DNA of 64,000 bases from Rhynchopus sp. YZ270_cl-10 (GCA_964035575.1 OZ037865.1:868001-932000), one strand, 5' to 3'. Counted from the first letter of the stretch, positions 21,609-33,017 are shown. Translations and numbers: made by a program. The notes: generated by a model not told the origin, from the letters alone.

Positions 21609-22798
21609 CAAAAACACCTTTGGGCTGGATTCGATGGTACATTGAATCTGTGAGAATGTGATAAGGAGTGTGTTTAAAAGAATATTTCATGAGATTATGA
21701 GATGAGTGAACCTGAAGGGGGGTAGACTAAGCCTCCAACGTCTTTTAAGAAGAAGACGTCTTCCACATCCTTTACGTCTTTTACGGTCTTCTAAAAATCT
21801 GGGTTTTCAAGGATAAAATACGTGAAAGATATGGTAGGAAACCGTACCTGGGTGTGGGGGGGGGGGGGGGGGGTTCTGCTTGAGATGTATGTAAATTTTC
21901 TGTACACGTCCTGCACAACCCTTCTATCACTACAGGCTCGTCGTGAGGGCTGAAGGGTCCCGGCCACGAGTTCTCTTGTGGGACCTGCCGGGGCCAGGTA
22001 TGGACCATGCGGTCCATAATGCCCTCGTGCTACTTCTGGCACCGCGGCCTCAGCGGGGGCATGGAGGACGAGGGGAAAGCGACATTTTGTCGCAAATATC
22101 ACAACACGCGTCATTTGTGCGAGGTTCCGGAAGAGACTCGTGAACGTTATGGGTCATAATTTCAAAATTTTGAAACAGTGGGGTACCCTAACCTCTCCCC
22201 ATTTTTCACTTTTTTGCAGTGTGCAAAGTGAATTTCATAACAAACTGGGAATTCAGGGAACGCCGTTATTATTCCCCGCCCAAAATGTTAGACTACTGAC
22301 CTGTTGGTCGTCAAGGACGGCGTGTTGCAGTGTGAGTGCGAGGAGGAGATGGTCTGCTCCAATGCGGAGCGCCGAAATCACCACATCATCAAATGTGACA
22401 AGGCTACTGCTACTAAAAAGAAAACGTGTTCAAGGACACAGCAGAAGAAACGGGTCGAGATTCCATCATGGTGTAAAGTTGCCGTGGTGGCTGAAGGTGG
22501 AACCCTGAAGGCATGGCGGCACGTTGCTTCCATTCTTGGCTCAAGGGTCTCAAAAGACTCGGCACAGACACAACTGGATAATACCAGGTTATGTCATTGG
22601 TTTATGAACGAAGTACATTCTCCTTTGACATCCGTGATCAAAAGTACCGGTGTGGTAGCTTCATCCTGTTTCTGTCGCCTGAATGAAGCAGCAATTCCCT
22701 CAAAAAAAAAAATATTCTTCTTAGAATTAACTCCAAAAATCCCCCCAAGCCTCTCCTGCTTAGTCACCTTAAAAAGAACGTAAGATGATCTACCCCCC
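21609..22798. other. spacer with a possible plus-strand coding remnant
   Basis: Includes a run of about 20 G (21856-21876) and, at 21730-21800, repeated ACGTCTT words. From about 21890 to 22720 the plus strand reads protein-like sequence in pieces: GHEFSCGTCRG and YFWHRGLSGGMEDEG (about 21960-22080), then after a good splice acceptor (TTTTTTGCAG, near 22220) a frame with DGVLQCECEEEMVCSN (22304-22720). The pieces are in different frames. I do not recognise them; a decayed gene or transposon on the strand opposite to the cluster is possible. Motif A lies at 22746-22771. Confidence 0.3.
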
Positions 22799-24069
22799 TT
22801 ATGCTAGAATATGGCGTTCAATACACTAAAAATGGCAAAAAAAAATGGCGTTACACACCTCATAGCCACTGGAGTTGTCGTAGATGGGTTCGGTGCCGAT
22901 ACGGAGGATCTTCATGCCAGGCTCGATCCCTACGACATCGGCAATGCTGCCTGGCTCGACCTCCTGCACAAAGCAGCCACGCAGGGCGATGCCTATTGTG
23001 TTGTCCTCGCCCTTTGTGAGTTCGAAGAGCTCGGTCATGCCTGTGCGGCCTTCGTCGTCCTTTACCCGCATGCTTTGTGCCTTTTGCAGCTCGGGGGGTG
23101 GTGTCGGTCCAGATGCCTTGCGTGGAGTGATCGTCGACTTCCGTGGTGTCTTGCCAGTACTCTTCTCCACCGACGCTGCCATTGCAGAAATAAACCCAAT
23201 CCCAATCCCAATCTTCGGCACGTTCAGTGTATTCCGCCGCAAAGGAGGTGCCGCGTTTTCCCGCTCTCCACTCGTTTGCACCTTTTGCAGTTTAAGGAGC
23301 GGAACAGGACTGCTTGTACTCCCACTCCGTCTGCTCCCCCGGCTCCCCTCGCTGATCGTCACACTAGGCCGTTTTGGTCCGCGTGGTGGTGGGGTGGTGC
23401 TCATCCCCACAGTACTCTGTGTCCCATTATTCACATCGCCCCCATCGGTAAGCGTGCCGCCCATAGCGTCGTACCCAGGGTGCGCCTGGTTTGGAGACGA
23501 CTTTGGTGACGCGCTTGTCTGTGTAGTAGCCAGCGTCATCGCCCCGACAGTGGCTTCCTGCTGGCTTATCACTGAAAAAGGGGAGAAAAAGGAAATGAAA
23601 ACAATGAATTGGAGGAAAAAATGTGGGTTATGGAGAAGATGTGGTAATACCATGTGGAAGTACTCACAGAGCTTTGGGGTGTAGTATTTGAGTAATCGAC
23701 AGAGAAAAAAATGTGCAATTTTGAAGTGGGGGCGGGGAGAATATTGAAAATCGCTGTTATTTCTTAGATTGTGTTATTTTTTTCATTGTATTTTCATATG
23801 TGTGTTTGCACTTGAGTGATCTATGATCGTCTCCGTGAGACACACAAAAGGCTGTGAGAGTTTGAAAGGCTCCTGAGAGCTAGTAAAAAATCTCTCTCCC
23901 CGTTCATAGATCACCCAACACTAGAGTAAGCACAATGTGTCGTTTGCTCATGAGACGTGGTTGAAGTGCGAGGGCAAAAGAAGGACATACTTGTTTCAGT
24001 CATAAAGTCTGGTGGGGGAGCAGCATTTAGGCTCTCGTTCTTTAGCACAGGGCTCTCACCGGCCTTCAT
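22799..24069 (-). CDS. PDZ-domain protein, three exons
   Basis: Exons 24069-23991, 23571-22859 and 22825-22799 give 272 residues; phases agree at both junctions. Intron 1 is 419 bases (GTATGTCC to CCCCTTTTTCAG). Intron 2 is only 33 bases (GTGTGTAACG to TTTTTAG); without its removal the PDZ domain would run into nonsense. Residues 1-185 are low-complexity Ser/Pro/Thr/Arg. The C-terminal 75 residues form one PDZ domain: TIGIALRGCFVQEVEPGSIA, then VVGIEPGMKILRIGTEPI and a closing helix GYECIERHILA. The usual GLGF loop reads TIGIAL. PDZ domains bind C-terminal peptides of partners, so a scaffold role is likely. A splice acceptor (CTCTCTCTTCAG) ends 20 bases before the ATG. Confidence 0.75.
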
Positions 24070-24226
24070 TGGTGTGGCGAGATTTTGTCCTGAAGAGAGA
24101 GTAAGAAGGCAGGGCGAGGAGGGAGAGAGGTAGAGGATAGGAGGGAAGTACGATAGACACCCATTAGCACAAAGCATAAAATTTGGAGGGGGGGGAAAGA
24201 CAAACTTTTTCTTGCAAGAAAACTGG

Positions 24227-24290
24227 TACGGTATAAAGCGAAAGGGGAAACCACTCATGGAAATGAGTGTTCCCCCCTTCTTGTACCGTA
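24227..24290. repeat. 64 bp imperfect hairpin
   Basis: TACGGTATAAAGCG and AAAGGGGAAACCACTCAT on the left match, inverted, ATGAGTGTTCCCCCCTTC and TTGTACCGTA on the right, with a 4-base loop. It lies just upstream of the PDZ gene's 5' splice acceptor. Small foldback transposon remnant or an RNA hairpin; nothing distinguishes the two. Confidence 0.55.
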
Positions 24291-24339
24291 ACCACGTATA
24301 ATAACTTGTTGTGTACATGAAAAAGAAAAATTGGAAAAA

Positions 24340-25460
24340 GGGGGGTATGTAACTTTGTGTATTAGTGTGTAAAATTTGACCGGCCCTTTGGGTGAAAAAA
24401 AAAAGAGTGAGGGGAGTTGGGTCCAGTCATAGGGGGTATAGCATATTTTTTGGAAAATTCTTCAAAAAAGCAAGGATTTTTGCTGGGCACAATGAAATTT
24501 TCAGAAAAATCCCGATTTTCGGCCAAATTTGGAGCAAATTATGACCCACCCACCCCGATTTTGGGTCAAAAACCGACTTCATTTTTGCACAGGAGTGCTT
24601 ACGATTTCGTAAACCAGGGGTCCTCTGGATGCATGCATTGATAAACACAACACTGGAAATTGCAAGGAACGGGTCTGCATGCGTGTTCTCTAGCCACTAC
24701 AGTCACAGGGTATTGCGGCTGAATTTTGACTTGCGAAATTTTTTCGCGAACATCTATTTCTGAGGTTTTCTTTGGATTCTTTGGGCCATTTTATGACCTA
24801 CCACGCCCGATTTTGGGCGATAAAACAAAATTTTGTCAGGTCAAACTCCGTACTTGTGAAAAGAATTGCTAAGGAAATGTGTAATATGCGTGTTTTTGTA
24901 CACGAAATGTGGGCCCCTGTAGTAATGCATAAGGTGCATAATGCATATGGTTTACACCCAGATCGTCAAAACACCCGATTTTTGCGTTTTTTTGCACTTT
25001 TTGGTGCCCAAAAACCCAACTCAGGGGTCGAAATTTTCCCGAAAAAAAAAAAAATTTTTTTTTTTGAGATTTTTTCAAAAATCGACTTGTTTTTGGTAAA
25101 AATCACGAAATTTTGGGTTCGCGGAACCGCGTTTTAGACCCCCCTAGATGCTCAAAAGTGCCAAATTTTGCTTTTAATGGCCTCAAATCGTCGAAATTAG
25201 CCCAAATGAGGGCAAAAAAAAAAAAATTCGAGGGTCTAGGTATGGAGAGCGAGCACCTTAGAAGCGTCGTAGGCAACCCGTGTTTTTTGTGTATAAATAG
25301 TACCCGGTCAAAATGCCGGTCAAAATGGGGTGCCGGTCAAATTACATACCCTATTTTGACCGGGTACTATTTGTACACAAAAATACCCGATTTTTTCGGG
25401 AATTTTTGACAACACACTGGTTGAGTTACCGGTCAGAACCGGTCAAATTACATACCCCCC
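24340..25460. mobile_element. 1.1 kb inverted-repeat element with GGTCAAA words (element H)
   Basis: Ends GGGGGGTATGTAA at left and, on the other strand, GGGGGGTATGTAATTTGACC at right. ACCGGTCAAA words are repeated near the right end (25300-25450), where GTACCCGGTCAAAAT and ATTTTGACCGGGTAC form a hairpin; one GACCGGCC copy lies near the left end. The middle (about 24765-25085) is a diverged copy of repeat R1 of the 51-61 kb region (shared blocks CACCCGATTTTTGCG and GGTGCCCAAAAACCCA). No transposase. Target duplication is unclear because A-rich sequence flanks both ends. Confidence 0.55.
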
Positions 25461-27324
25461 AAAGAAAAAGAGAAAAAAATGAATGTGCCCGTCCGTACAC
25501 GTCAAAACAAAAAATTGAAGATTTTTTTCTGTATCGACAATCACTTTACACATTGGTATAAAGATCTGTGGTTCTATACTCTGTCACCTCCCTACTTTTT
25601 CCCCAAAAAAATTTTAAAATAAATTCTGTACAACCGAAGACGGGCCGCTACATAAAGATAGAACCTTTTTTCCCATCTTTTTTTCCATCACACCCCCTCC
25701 ACTCTCCACTGGGTTCTGTATATTTTGCCAGGGTAGATCCTTATTTTCGCTAAAAACGCTGAAAATCCCAGATTTATTTTCGTTTTTTTCCTTTTTTTTT
25801 CTCTCCCGTTTTTGAAATTTTTCGGCGCAGGCCTGACCCTACCGGTTTGTCCGCGAGCGAAGCGAGCGGAAAAAATGAGTGACGGTCTAAAAAAAAATCT
25901 AACAAGCAGGTTGGTACCGTACTGAGGCAGAATAGTGGTGTTTTTTGACACATCTCAGCTGTCGTAGAACTAGACCCCAGGGGATAATATAGGTTTTGGG
26001 GGTTTTCGCTGAAACTCGGTCGAGCCCAACCCAGCTCGTTAGGGCCTCCGGCGGAATGTGAGAATTCCTCGGTTATCCTACTGCGGAGTTCGGCACTGCA
26101 TTGATATTTGCACCAGGCACACGCAGTGACCTCAGTATATTTACAAAAAGAAACGGCGGTCGTGGCACCCATGGCGAAGCCACGGTACGCAACATTTCTA
26201 AAATTGCGCTCAAAATTGCAGATATTTACTGCCAAACTAGTCATGGGAAGGGTGGGTTGCAATCTTGCGCCGCAGGCACGGTACGCTACTTTTTTTCTTT
26301 CGCATGCTTCCTTTTCCTTCGGCGTTTGACCAATTAAATCGCATTCTGGCTGTGACCCTTGTCGGACACTGCGCCCTCTGACAAGGGTAATACTTTCTAG
26401 AAACATTCTGAAAAAAAGTGGTAGTGCCCGGCATTAGCAAGAAAATTTCCAAAATTAAATAGGTAGTGCCGATGCACCAGCAGTTTGGGTAGGCGAGACA
26501 GCATGGGTGAACCTCCGCGAGCGCAGCGAGCGGAAATTTTTTTTCGCAGTTTTTGGGAAAAGTTCAAAATCCCACCAAAAATTAAGTGGGGATTTTCGAC
26601 AACAATACTGGGGCCCCTATGGGTTTTTGGATTTTGGCCTAACAGTGTTGTGTTTCTGCCTTGGTCCGGTTGAAGTCTTTATTACTGGATCTCATACTCC
26701 GTACAGGTGACCCATACCCGACCTTTAACACACATGCACTTCTTCGAAACCTCCACCCTCAGCACCAACCTTTTTACAATGGTCCGCTTTGCGGGTTTGC
26801 GGACATAGTAATTGTGTTCTTCAAGGTTATGCTTCAAAATCGTCTTATGCAAGGTGACACTGAGAATTGACACTCATTGGTCCTTGTCTTATGAACTGAA
26901 GACAAATATTAAAGGGGCATTAAGGGGCGGGCCGAAGGCCAGCCAAAAAAAAACGGTAGCGAACTTTTATTTTTATTTCCTTTTGGTTTCCCCCTTATTT
27001 TGACTTTCCGGATCGATTGCGGACCGTGGTGGTGCCACTCTGTGCCTGGAAATTAGTAGGTAACCAAAAAAATGGGCCAGAGAAAAAAGGAAAAAAAAAA
27101 AGGAAAAAAAAATAAAAAATCTCGAATCCTTATTTTCACTTTCGCTAAGGATCTACCCTGTATTTTGGTGTATCTTTTTTTTTTGCTATCAAAACACATA
27201 ATTCAGTTGTAAAAAAAAAAAAAATGTTGAGGCACCGATGCCAGCCATCCGGATGAAAGCACAACCCTTCGGCAACAATAGATGTAAAAAAGAAACCTAA
27301 AAAAAAAAATACACCACCCCCGCT
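25461..27324. other. spacer with partial inverted copy of element G
   Basis: Motif C at 25479-25503 and the CTGTATCGACAATCAC module at 25528-25575 come first. About 25975-26400 is a diverged reverse-complement copy of the interior of the element at 14490-15310, with the shared GGCGAAGCCACGGTACGCAA and CTTGCGCCGCAGG blocks; its word-bearing ends are missing. Two CGAGCGAAGCGAGCGGAAA-like palindromes occur (25853-25872, 26516-26535). The remainder is homopolymer-rich with short frames. Confidence 0.45.
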
Positions 27325-28008
27325 TTAAAACGGAAGCGTAATCGGATTTAATTGATGGTAATATACTGCGTCTAACACTACTGCAGGGCCGCCTAGGTCT
27401 TGGAAGACTGATTTGGTTCGTTCATCACAAACAATCGCATCAAGAGCGCGCACACACGCCACCGCCCGCTCCGCCGGAGGTTGCAACTCCGCCTTTACCT
27501 GCGGGACCTCGGGCTCCCCCTCTTCGCCTCCTCCTTCCTCCACCTCTGGCTTCTCGCTCTCTACCGGCACCACATCGACTGCCTCAGGAGCGACCCCTGA
27601 CGTCGCCTCCAAGGTATCCAAGAGGGACTGCACCACCACCGTCGCATCCTCCGCTAGCACCGCATCGAGGTATTCTGGGTGCGCTTTGTATGCGCGAGGG
27701 TAGAGGGTGAGAAGGGAGAGAACATGGTGTTCGAGACCTTCCCAGCCTTGTAGACGTGGGTTGAGGTAGTGTACGAGAGAGGCAGATGCTTTGGAGCCAC
27801 CAGAGGACCCCCATGCACGCATCACAGCGTCGTCGGGGCCAGAGGTGCGCAGTGCTTCAATGGAGGTGATGATGCGAGGCACGGAGTCGGCAGGGATGCA
27901 TGCGATGTCGAAACAGCCGATCTCATTGTCGCGTGCGGCAGTGTCAACCTCATGGAATACTGCAAGGCATTTCTCCGCTGCAACTTCGACAGCGCTTTTC
28001 TCTGCCAT
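27325..28008 (-). CDS. unrecognised 227-residue acidic protein
   Basis: Start MAEKSAVE at 28008; a splice acceptor (CGGACATTCCAG) ends 15 bases before it. Residues 1-135 and 185-220 are amphipathic helices resembling armadillo/HEAT-type repeats (LEHHVLSLLTLYPRAY, LDAVLAEDATVVVQSLLDTL, AVACVRALDAIVCDERTKSV). The part between, about 140-180, is acidic and Pro-rich (EKPEVEEGGGEEGEPEVPQ). No signal peptide or catalytic motif. Function unknown; the helical-repeat reading is an impression from pattern only. Confidence 0.65.
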   Translation of the reverse strand: MAEKSAVEVAAEKCLAVFHEVDTAARDNEIGCFDIACIPADSVPRIITSIEALRTSGPDDAVMRAWGSSGGSKASASLVHYLNPRLQGWEGLEHHVLSLLTLYPRAYKAHPEYLDAVLAEDATVVVQSLLDTLEATSGVAPEAVDVVPVESEKPEVEEGGGEEGEPEVPQVKAELQPPAERAVACVRALDAIVCDERTKSVFQDLGGPAVVLDAVYYHQLNPITLPF

Positions 28009-28136
28009 AATTTAAAAAAAAAACTGGAATGTCCGGAGAAAAGATGGACAATATTTAAAAAATAAGAAGAGGCTTTGCTGTTTGGTTGGCTATAGACGGG
28101 AGGTAGGAGGGGGGGACACCTTAACAATGCCGCCTA

Positions 28137-28300
28137 CACGATGTTGAAGTAAATGACTTTACTTGTGGTTTTACAAGTAATTTTACTTGTGAAAATAGTT
28201 TACTTGTGGCACACGTAAAAATGTAAGCGTACAGCTTAAACACAAGTAAAAAAAAATGACAGGTAAAACCACAAGTAAAGTAATTTACTTCAACGTCGTG
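28137..28300. mobile_element. 164 bp Tc1/mariner-type MITE with ACTTGTG words (element I)
   Basis: Inverted ends of about 37 bp with two differences, starting CACGATGTTGAAGTAAAT on the left and CACGACGTTGAAGTAAAT from the right. TA lies on both sides (28135-28136, 28301-28302), as expected for Tc1/mariner insertion. The interior repeats ACTTGTG/CACAAGT at least six times. Non-coding. Confidence 0.7.
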
Positions 28301-29691
28301 TATTCTTGAATTCTATGGGCCTGGAACAATCAAGGTGTTTTGAAGGACAAAGAGAGATATTCGGGATAGCTTGGCAAGCGAAGTGAGAAGGGTGAAGAAG
28401 GGGAGGGATAAGAGTGTTTGCTGTTTTTTTTCTTCTTCTTCTTCTTCTTCTTGAAATTTGGGCAATTAGTGTAGACTACGCGGCAAAAAAAAGGGGGGTG
28501 TTCTACACATTACGAAGTTTTTTTTAAGATTTCATCTTGAGAAGCACTGCGGCAGAGAGTTCAAGAGATGCAAAAGGGAAAAATGGAAGGCGGGGGAATA
28601 AAGCTAATGTGGCTAGCAGAAGCCCCTTCAATTTAGAAAAAATAAGAAAAAAATTGGAATTGCACACCAGCATTTTCTTTCCTCTGCAAAAAAGAATAAA
28701 GTGTTTTCTTGTACAATCGCGCTGATTTTTTGTTGTTTACGATTACCCACAGTGTAGGCGGGTGTAGTGCATACACTGTAGTTGGTGGCTGTATTGTAAT
28801 TGTCCATCATAATACATAACACACATCACAATGCAGATACATGCATTGATCACTAGCTTCCCTTCAAAAAAAAAAAAAAATCGAAAGTAATAGCGCCACC
28901 TAGCCTAGTTTACCCTTACGTTTCATTTTTAAACATCGACACATGAAAACTCGGAAATTGTGAATCTTGTTTTTTTTTTTTCTTTTTTTTTTTTGTGGAA
29001 AAAATATCGTGTGGAAATAGTGTAGTAACTGCCCGTTGGTGGGACCTTCACTTTCCTATTACTATAATTCATTTTTTTTGAAAAAACTTATGTTGTATTA
29101 GTATGTGCATCCGAAGGATATTGCACTGTAGTTTTGTTGTTCTGTGTTCTTTTTTATTAGTTTGGTAAATTGTTGGAGTAGTGTAGTTGCCTCGGCTATG
29201 TTGCCACAGTTGTACAATCTCCACTGTTTAATTACCAAGGGGGTAGTCTTCACTGTGGATGGTTTTGAACGGGAAGGGGAGGGGGAAAAATCCGGGCAAC
29301 ATTTTTTCTACAATAAAACGAGAAACAAGGAAAAAAATAGTGAAATTGATAACGTGTAAAACACGTACGGAAACAAAAGAAAAAAGGAAAAAAAAAAACA
29401 CTCTGGAAAACACACTTTTTTGCTGATTTTTTCATTTTTTTTATTTTGGAATCAAACAACCACTTTACACTTACCGAGGCAAGAAATAAAGTGAAAAAAA
29501 CATTTTACACATTTACAAGAGTATCAACCAACCAACCAAGAACAAACTGTACGTCTACGTTCTTCCGTTGACAAATGGGGCGTTACAGATAACGACTCAT
29601 TCAAATGGGTGCAATCGAAAAAACACACGAAAAAAGTCCCTTTTTTTCACAACTAACCCTCTTCGCCACAAAACTTGTTTTGCTTCTACGT
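28301..29691. other. spacer with (TTC)n, no gene seen
   Basis: Contains a (TTC)n microsatellite at about 28432-28453, long A/T runs, and copy 2 of the 63-bp dispersed repeat at 29166-29228. Its lower part is the 3' flank of the alliinase-like gene. No convincing coding sequence. Confidence 0.4.
29166..29228. repeat. 63 bp dispersed repeat, copy 2
   Basis: Second copy of the repeat at 18864-18926, same orientation, 10.3 kb away. It lies in the 3' flank of the alliinase-like gene, so the two copies have different positions relative to genes. Confidence 0.6.
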
Positions 29692-30981
29692 TCACATGGC
29701 CATCAGACGGTCGATCATCTTGTTGAAGACAACGTCGGGCTGGACCATCTCCATGCGGATGAAGGCGTCGGTGCCTCCGAAGAGGGAGCCCTGCTTGGGG
29801 CCGACAAGCGCCTTGCGGAAGACGGCCTGGCAGTCTGCCTGCTCCTCGGGGTGGAGGCACTCAACCCATGCGTAGAAGCCGATGGGCTTGGCGTGCTGCC
29901 TGAAGCGGTCAGTGTGCTTCTCGAAGAAGGCGTTCACAATCTCCCACCTCCTGGTCAGCGTCTCACGTGCCCAGTCGAAGAACGCAAGGTTGTCCTTGTC
30001 CACCAGGTACGACAGCACCGTCTGCGAGCGGTGCATCGCATCCACGGACACATGCAGCTGCACACCCGAGATGTACTCGCCCATCAGTGCCGCCATCTTC
30101 GGGTCGTCGACCAGAGCCCATCCCAGACGGGTTCCTGCGTGTCCGGTCAGCTTCGACATGCTGAACATGCTGATGGAGGTGTCCAGGGGTGCGCCACCCT
30201 CGCTCAGGTTCGAGAGGGAGGGCCACCAGTAGACCTGGTCGTGGATGGTGCAGGCGGCGTTGGGGTACATCGGCTTCCTGAACTCGTTGGTCGGGTTGTT
30301 TGGGTAGGTGACGAGCTCGGCGACCTTGGAGGCATCCTTGGCGGTGTTGGGGCCAACGAAGGTGTAGTTGGCTGCTCCGAGGCCAACGTAGTTGGCGGTG
30401 TAGCCGCTGTAGTAGGGTGCCTGCGCCGCAAGGTAGAAGTCGGAGTTCTGCCCGTGCAGCTGCTTGCACGCCCACGAGGCGGCTCCGATGAGCTCGGTAC
30501 CTCCGGAGCCGATGACGACGCTCTTCTTCTCGAGGTTGGCGATGTTGTTGACCTTTGCGTGCAGGCGCAGGATGGTCTTCACGAGGAGGGGGAGGAGGCC
30601 GCCCTTTTGGTCGGGCTGGCCCTTGATGGACCCGGACACAAGCTCATAGGGGGTACGGTAGTAGATCTCAGACTCGGTCGTGAGCGACGCGTTGCGCCAG
30701 TACTCCTCGAAGAGGAAGGGGTTGCCCGGACCGTCGTCAAGCACACAGGTGTCGTCGAACGATTCGCACGAATCACCGCTGAAGCAGGTGAAGCAGACAC
30801 ACGTCGACACGTCACCGTAGTAGTACCCGTTCCCGCTGCACATATCCGCATCCGTCTTCGTGGGCTTGCCCATCGCCTTGCGCAGAGAGTGAACCTCAGC
30901 CTGGAGACGAGCCACCTCAGCCTCAAGAGACGCATCTGCGGCGACAAACGCCATCGACGCAAGACATGCTGCCTTCCACAT
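29692..30981 (-). CDS. alliinase-like PLP-dependent C-S lyase / aminotransferase, secreted
   Basis: A 429-residue fold-type I PLP enzyme. Residues 1-18 form a signal peptide, 19-40 a short coiled coil. At 48-79 is a Cys-rich EGF-like segment (GDVSTCVCFTCFSGDSC), as in plant alliinases. The catalytic domain follows: YPNNPTNEF (228-236), the PLP-contacting aspartate in HDQVYWWP (D248) and the Schiff-base lysine K277 in SMSKLTGHAGTRLGWAL. Alliinases split cysteine sulfoxides to sulfenic acid, pyruvate and ammonia; relatives are tryptophan aminotransferases, so substrate is not certain. The start at 30981 is preceded by an acceptor (CAATATCCTGCAG) 13 bases upstream. The signal and EGF segment place it in the secretory pathway. 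It lies 104 bases after the GH47 gene, on the same strand. Confidence 0.88.
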   Translation of the reverse strand: MWKAACLASMAFVAADASLEAEVARLQAEVHSLRKAMGKPTKTDADMCSGNGYYYGDVSTCVCFTCFSGDSCESFDDTCVLDDGPGNPFLFEEYWRNASLTTESEIYYRTPYELVSGSIKGQPDQKGGLLPLLVKTILRLHAKVNNIANLEKKSVVIGSGGTELIGAASWACKQLHGQNSDFYLAAQAPYYSGYTANYVGLGAANYTFVGPNTAKDASKVAELVTYPNNPTNEFRKPMYPNAACTIHDQVYWWPSLSNLSEGGAPLDTSISMFSMSKLTGHAGTRLGWALVDDPKMAALMGEYISGVQLHVSVDAMHRSQTVLSYLVDKDNLAFFDWARETLTRRWEIVNAFFEKHTDRFRQHAKPIGFYAWVECLHPEEQADCQAVFRKALVGPKQGSLFGGTDAFIRMEMVQPDVVFNKMIDRLMAM

Positions 30982-31085
30982 TGTTTTAGCAATCCTGCAG
31001 GATATTGAGGGAGAGGGGGGTGGGTCAGTGAAGTGCGAATGCACGGCTAAATCAGGGGCGGGGTTGTGAGAGACATAACACAATT

Positions 31086-33017
31086 TCACTTAGCACCCAA
31101 AAACGGGTGTTTGTACCCATCCACAGACATCCAATCCCAGAGAGACGGAGCCTGGCAGGTTACATTGGCCAACGGCGCCCAATACCGCCCTGGGGGGTAG
31201 CTGAGGGAGCCGTTGTGGTCCTCGATGCCTGAGAAGAGCGGGGTGAGCGGGAAGGGGTGGCCCTCGGTGTTGAGCACCCAGAGGCCGTTGTTCAGCTCCT
31301 GCGCGAGACGGGAGATGGGGCGCACATGCCCTGCCCCCTTGACACCAGCGAAGATCAGGTACAGATACTTAAACGTCTCCGCCAGGAGAAAGCTCTCCAT
31401 GCTGTCCCTCTTCTCCCCCGTCTCCACATCCTCGATCACCGCAAAGCCACACTTCGTCCGCATGCCGTTATTAATCGACGTCACCATATCCGTTGCCATA
31501 CGCAGATACGCAGGATCCTTCGTGGTCCGGTACGCCTGCCAAATCGACTCTGCCAGCTCCGGACGCAAAGGGTACCCCTTCTGGTTCGCAAAGGCAGTCC
31601 CCGAGAGAACATGAAAGCCTTCCGGTATGCTTCCAAACATACGCCACACATAGTGATGCGCTGCAAGCGATTCGGTCGCCACAGTACGGATATCAGGCTC
31701 CGCGCCCATGCGAAACAGCATACCCGGGAGGAACGCGCCGAGGGAGTTTGAGACAGGCCAGACAACGCCTCCGGTTGTGATCTGGACCTCGACGAACCAG
31801 GGTGCTTTGTAGACGTGGTCGAGGATGGGCTGCAGGCATTGGTAGAACATATCAAGCCATTCGCGTTCGTTGAGCAGTGTGTACGCCTTCAGAAGATATT
31901 CGTAATAGGAGTCGGTGTTCCCCCCTATGCCGCTCTCCTGGTGTGTCCACTGCGCCGTCTCAATGTCGATGTGGTTCCCCAACAGCAAGTACTCATGGGA
32001 CCGTTCGTTGAACAGAGCCCGCATAGCGCGCTTCGCAGCCTTCTCAAAGCGTTTGTCGCCTGTCAAGCGCGTCAGCACCGCAAACTCAAGAATCTGCGTC
32101 CCTCCGCCAGCAAGCGACGTCACTGTCGTCTCCCCAGGCGGAACCCCATAACGCAGATTAACAGTACCGTAAGGAATACCTGAGAATGGAGGAAAAAAAC
32201 GAAAATAAAAGGGGGAATAAAGTGATTATATCTTAACGCCAACTATGCCTAACCGTTAACCGTTGGATAACGGCTGCAACTAACTATCTTAATTATTGCC
32301 TTTGTGTCGACATAGCCCCCAAAGGTAGGCTTCTTCCCACTCAACATAACAGAACGGCACACCTCATCCCTGAAATGAGATATTGGGAGCTCTGAAAAGT
32401 TTGGCGATGATTATAGGGGAGAAGGAGGAGAGGGAAATACCTGTAGAGGTGTCAAAAGCGGGCAAAATCCGGAGACCCAGGTCGTATGCAAGGACGAGGA
32501 GTTCACCTTCGTATTTTGTGCAGTGTGCTGCATCGTCGAGGTGGCCTTCTTCGATGAGGAGGTGCGCGGAGAGGAGGCCACCTACAATGCGGATGGTGGT
32601 CTCGAAGACACTGATGTTGATGTCAAGGTCGAAGTCGAGGACGTCGGAGAGGATGGACACGCGTTTGCAGAACTCCTCATCCTTGCCAAGCACGACGAGT
32701 GTGTCCAACGCGTCGATCAATGTCAAATAGAAGCCCCCCTTCGACAATGTGTTCACCCCCGTGCACGACAGTGACCGCAACTCATCCAACGGATAGGCGA
32801 ATATTAGATACCCATCATAAGCATGTTCAAACATCTCTACAACCTGCGCCCTCATGACGCCGGCCAGCTCGTCGGTGTGCAGGCTTTGTAGCGGGGGGGT
32901 GCTAGAGTCGGTGCATTGTCCAAGTGCTTCCTCTTCGACAGCTAACCCAACCGTTATCACAGTACAAAGTAACACCAACACATTCCATCGGAAACATTGT
33001 ACTCTGCATGCACCCAT
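31086..33017 (-). CDS. GH47 alpha-mannosidase, EDEM-type, two exons
   Basis: Exons 33017-32441 and 32179-31086 (intron 261 bases, GTATTT to CATTCTCAG) encode 556 residues; the junction restores the family block STG-IPYGTVNLRYG. Residues 1-27 are a signal peptide (LVLLCTVITVGLAV). The GH47 domain covers the rest: VEMFEHAYDGYLIFAYPLDELR, LIDALDTLVVLG, SLAGGGTQILEFAVL, YPLRPELAESIWQAYRTTKD, and DSMESFLLAETFKYLYLIF with the conserved acidic residues, then LNTEGHPF. This closing segment is typical of EDEM proteins, which trim mannose from misfolded glycoproteins in the ER for degradation. There is no long C-terminal extension or KDEL-like tail. The splice acceptor (CCCTTCTTTAG) ends 1 base before the ATG, a very short leader. 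Confidence 0.92.

Noticed and set aside
28665-28690. GGAATTGCACACCAGC as another dispersed motif with 11010-11030
   Set aside because: Similarity is limited to about 12 bases without structure.
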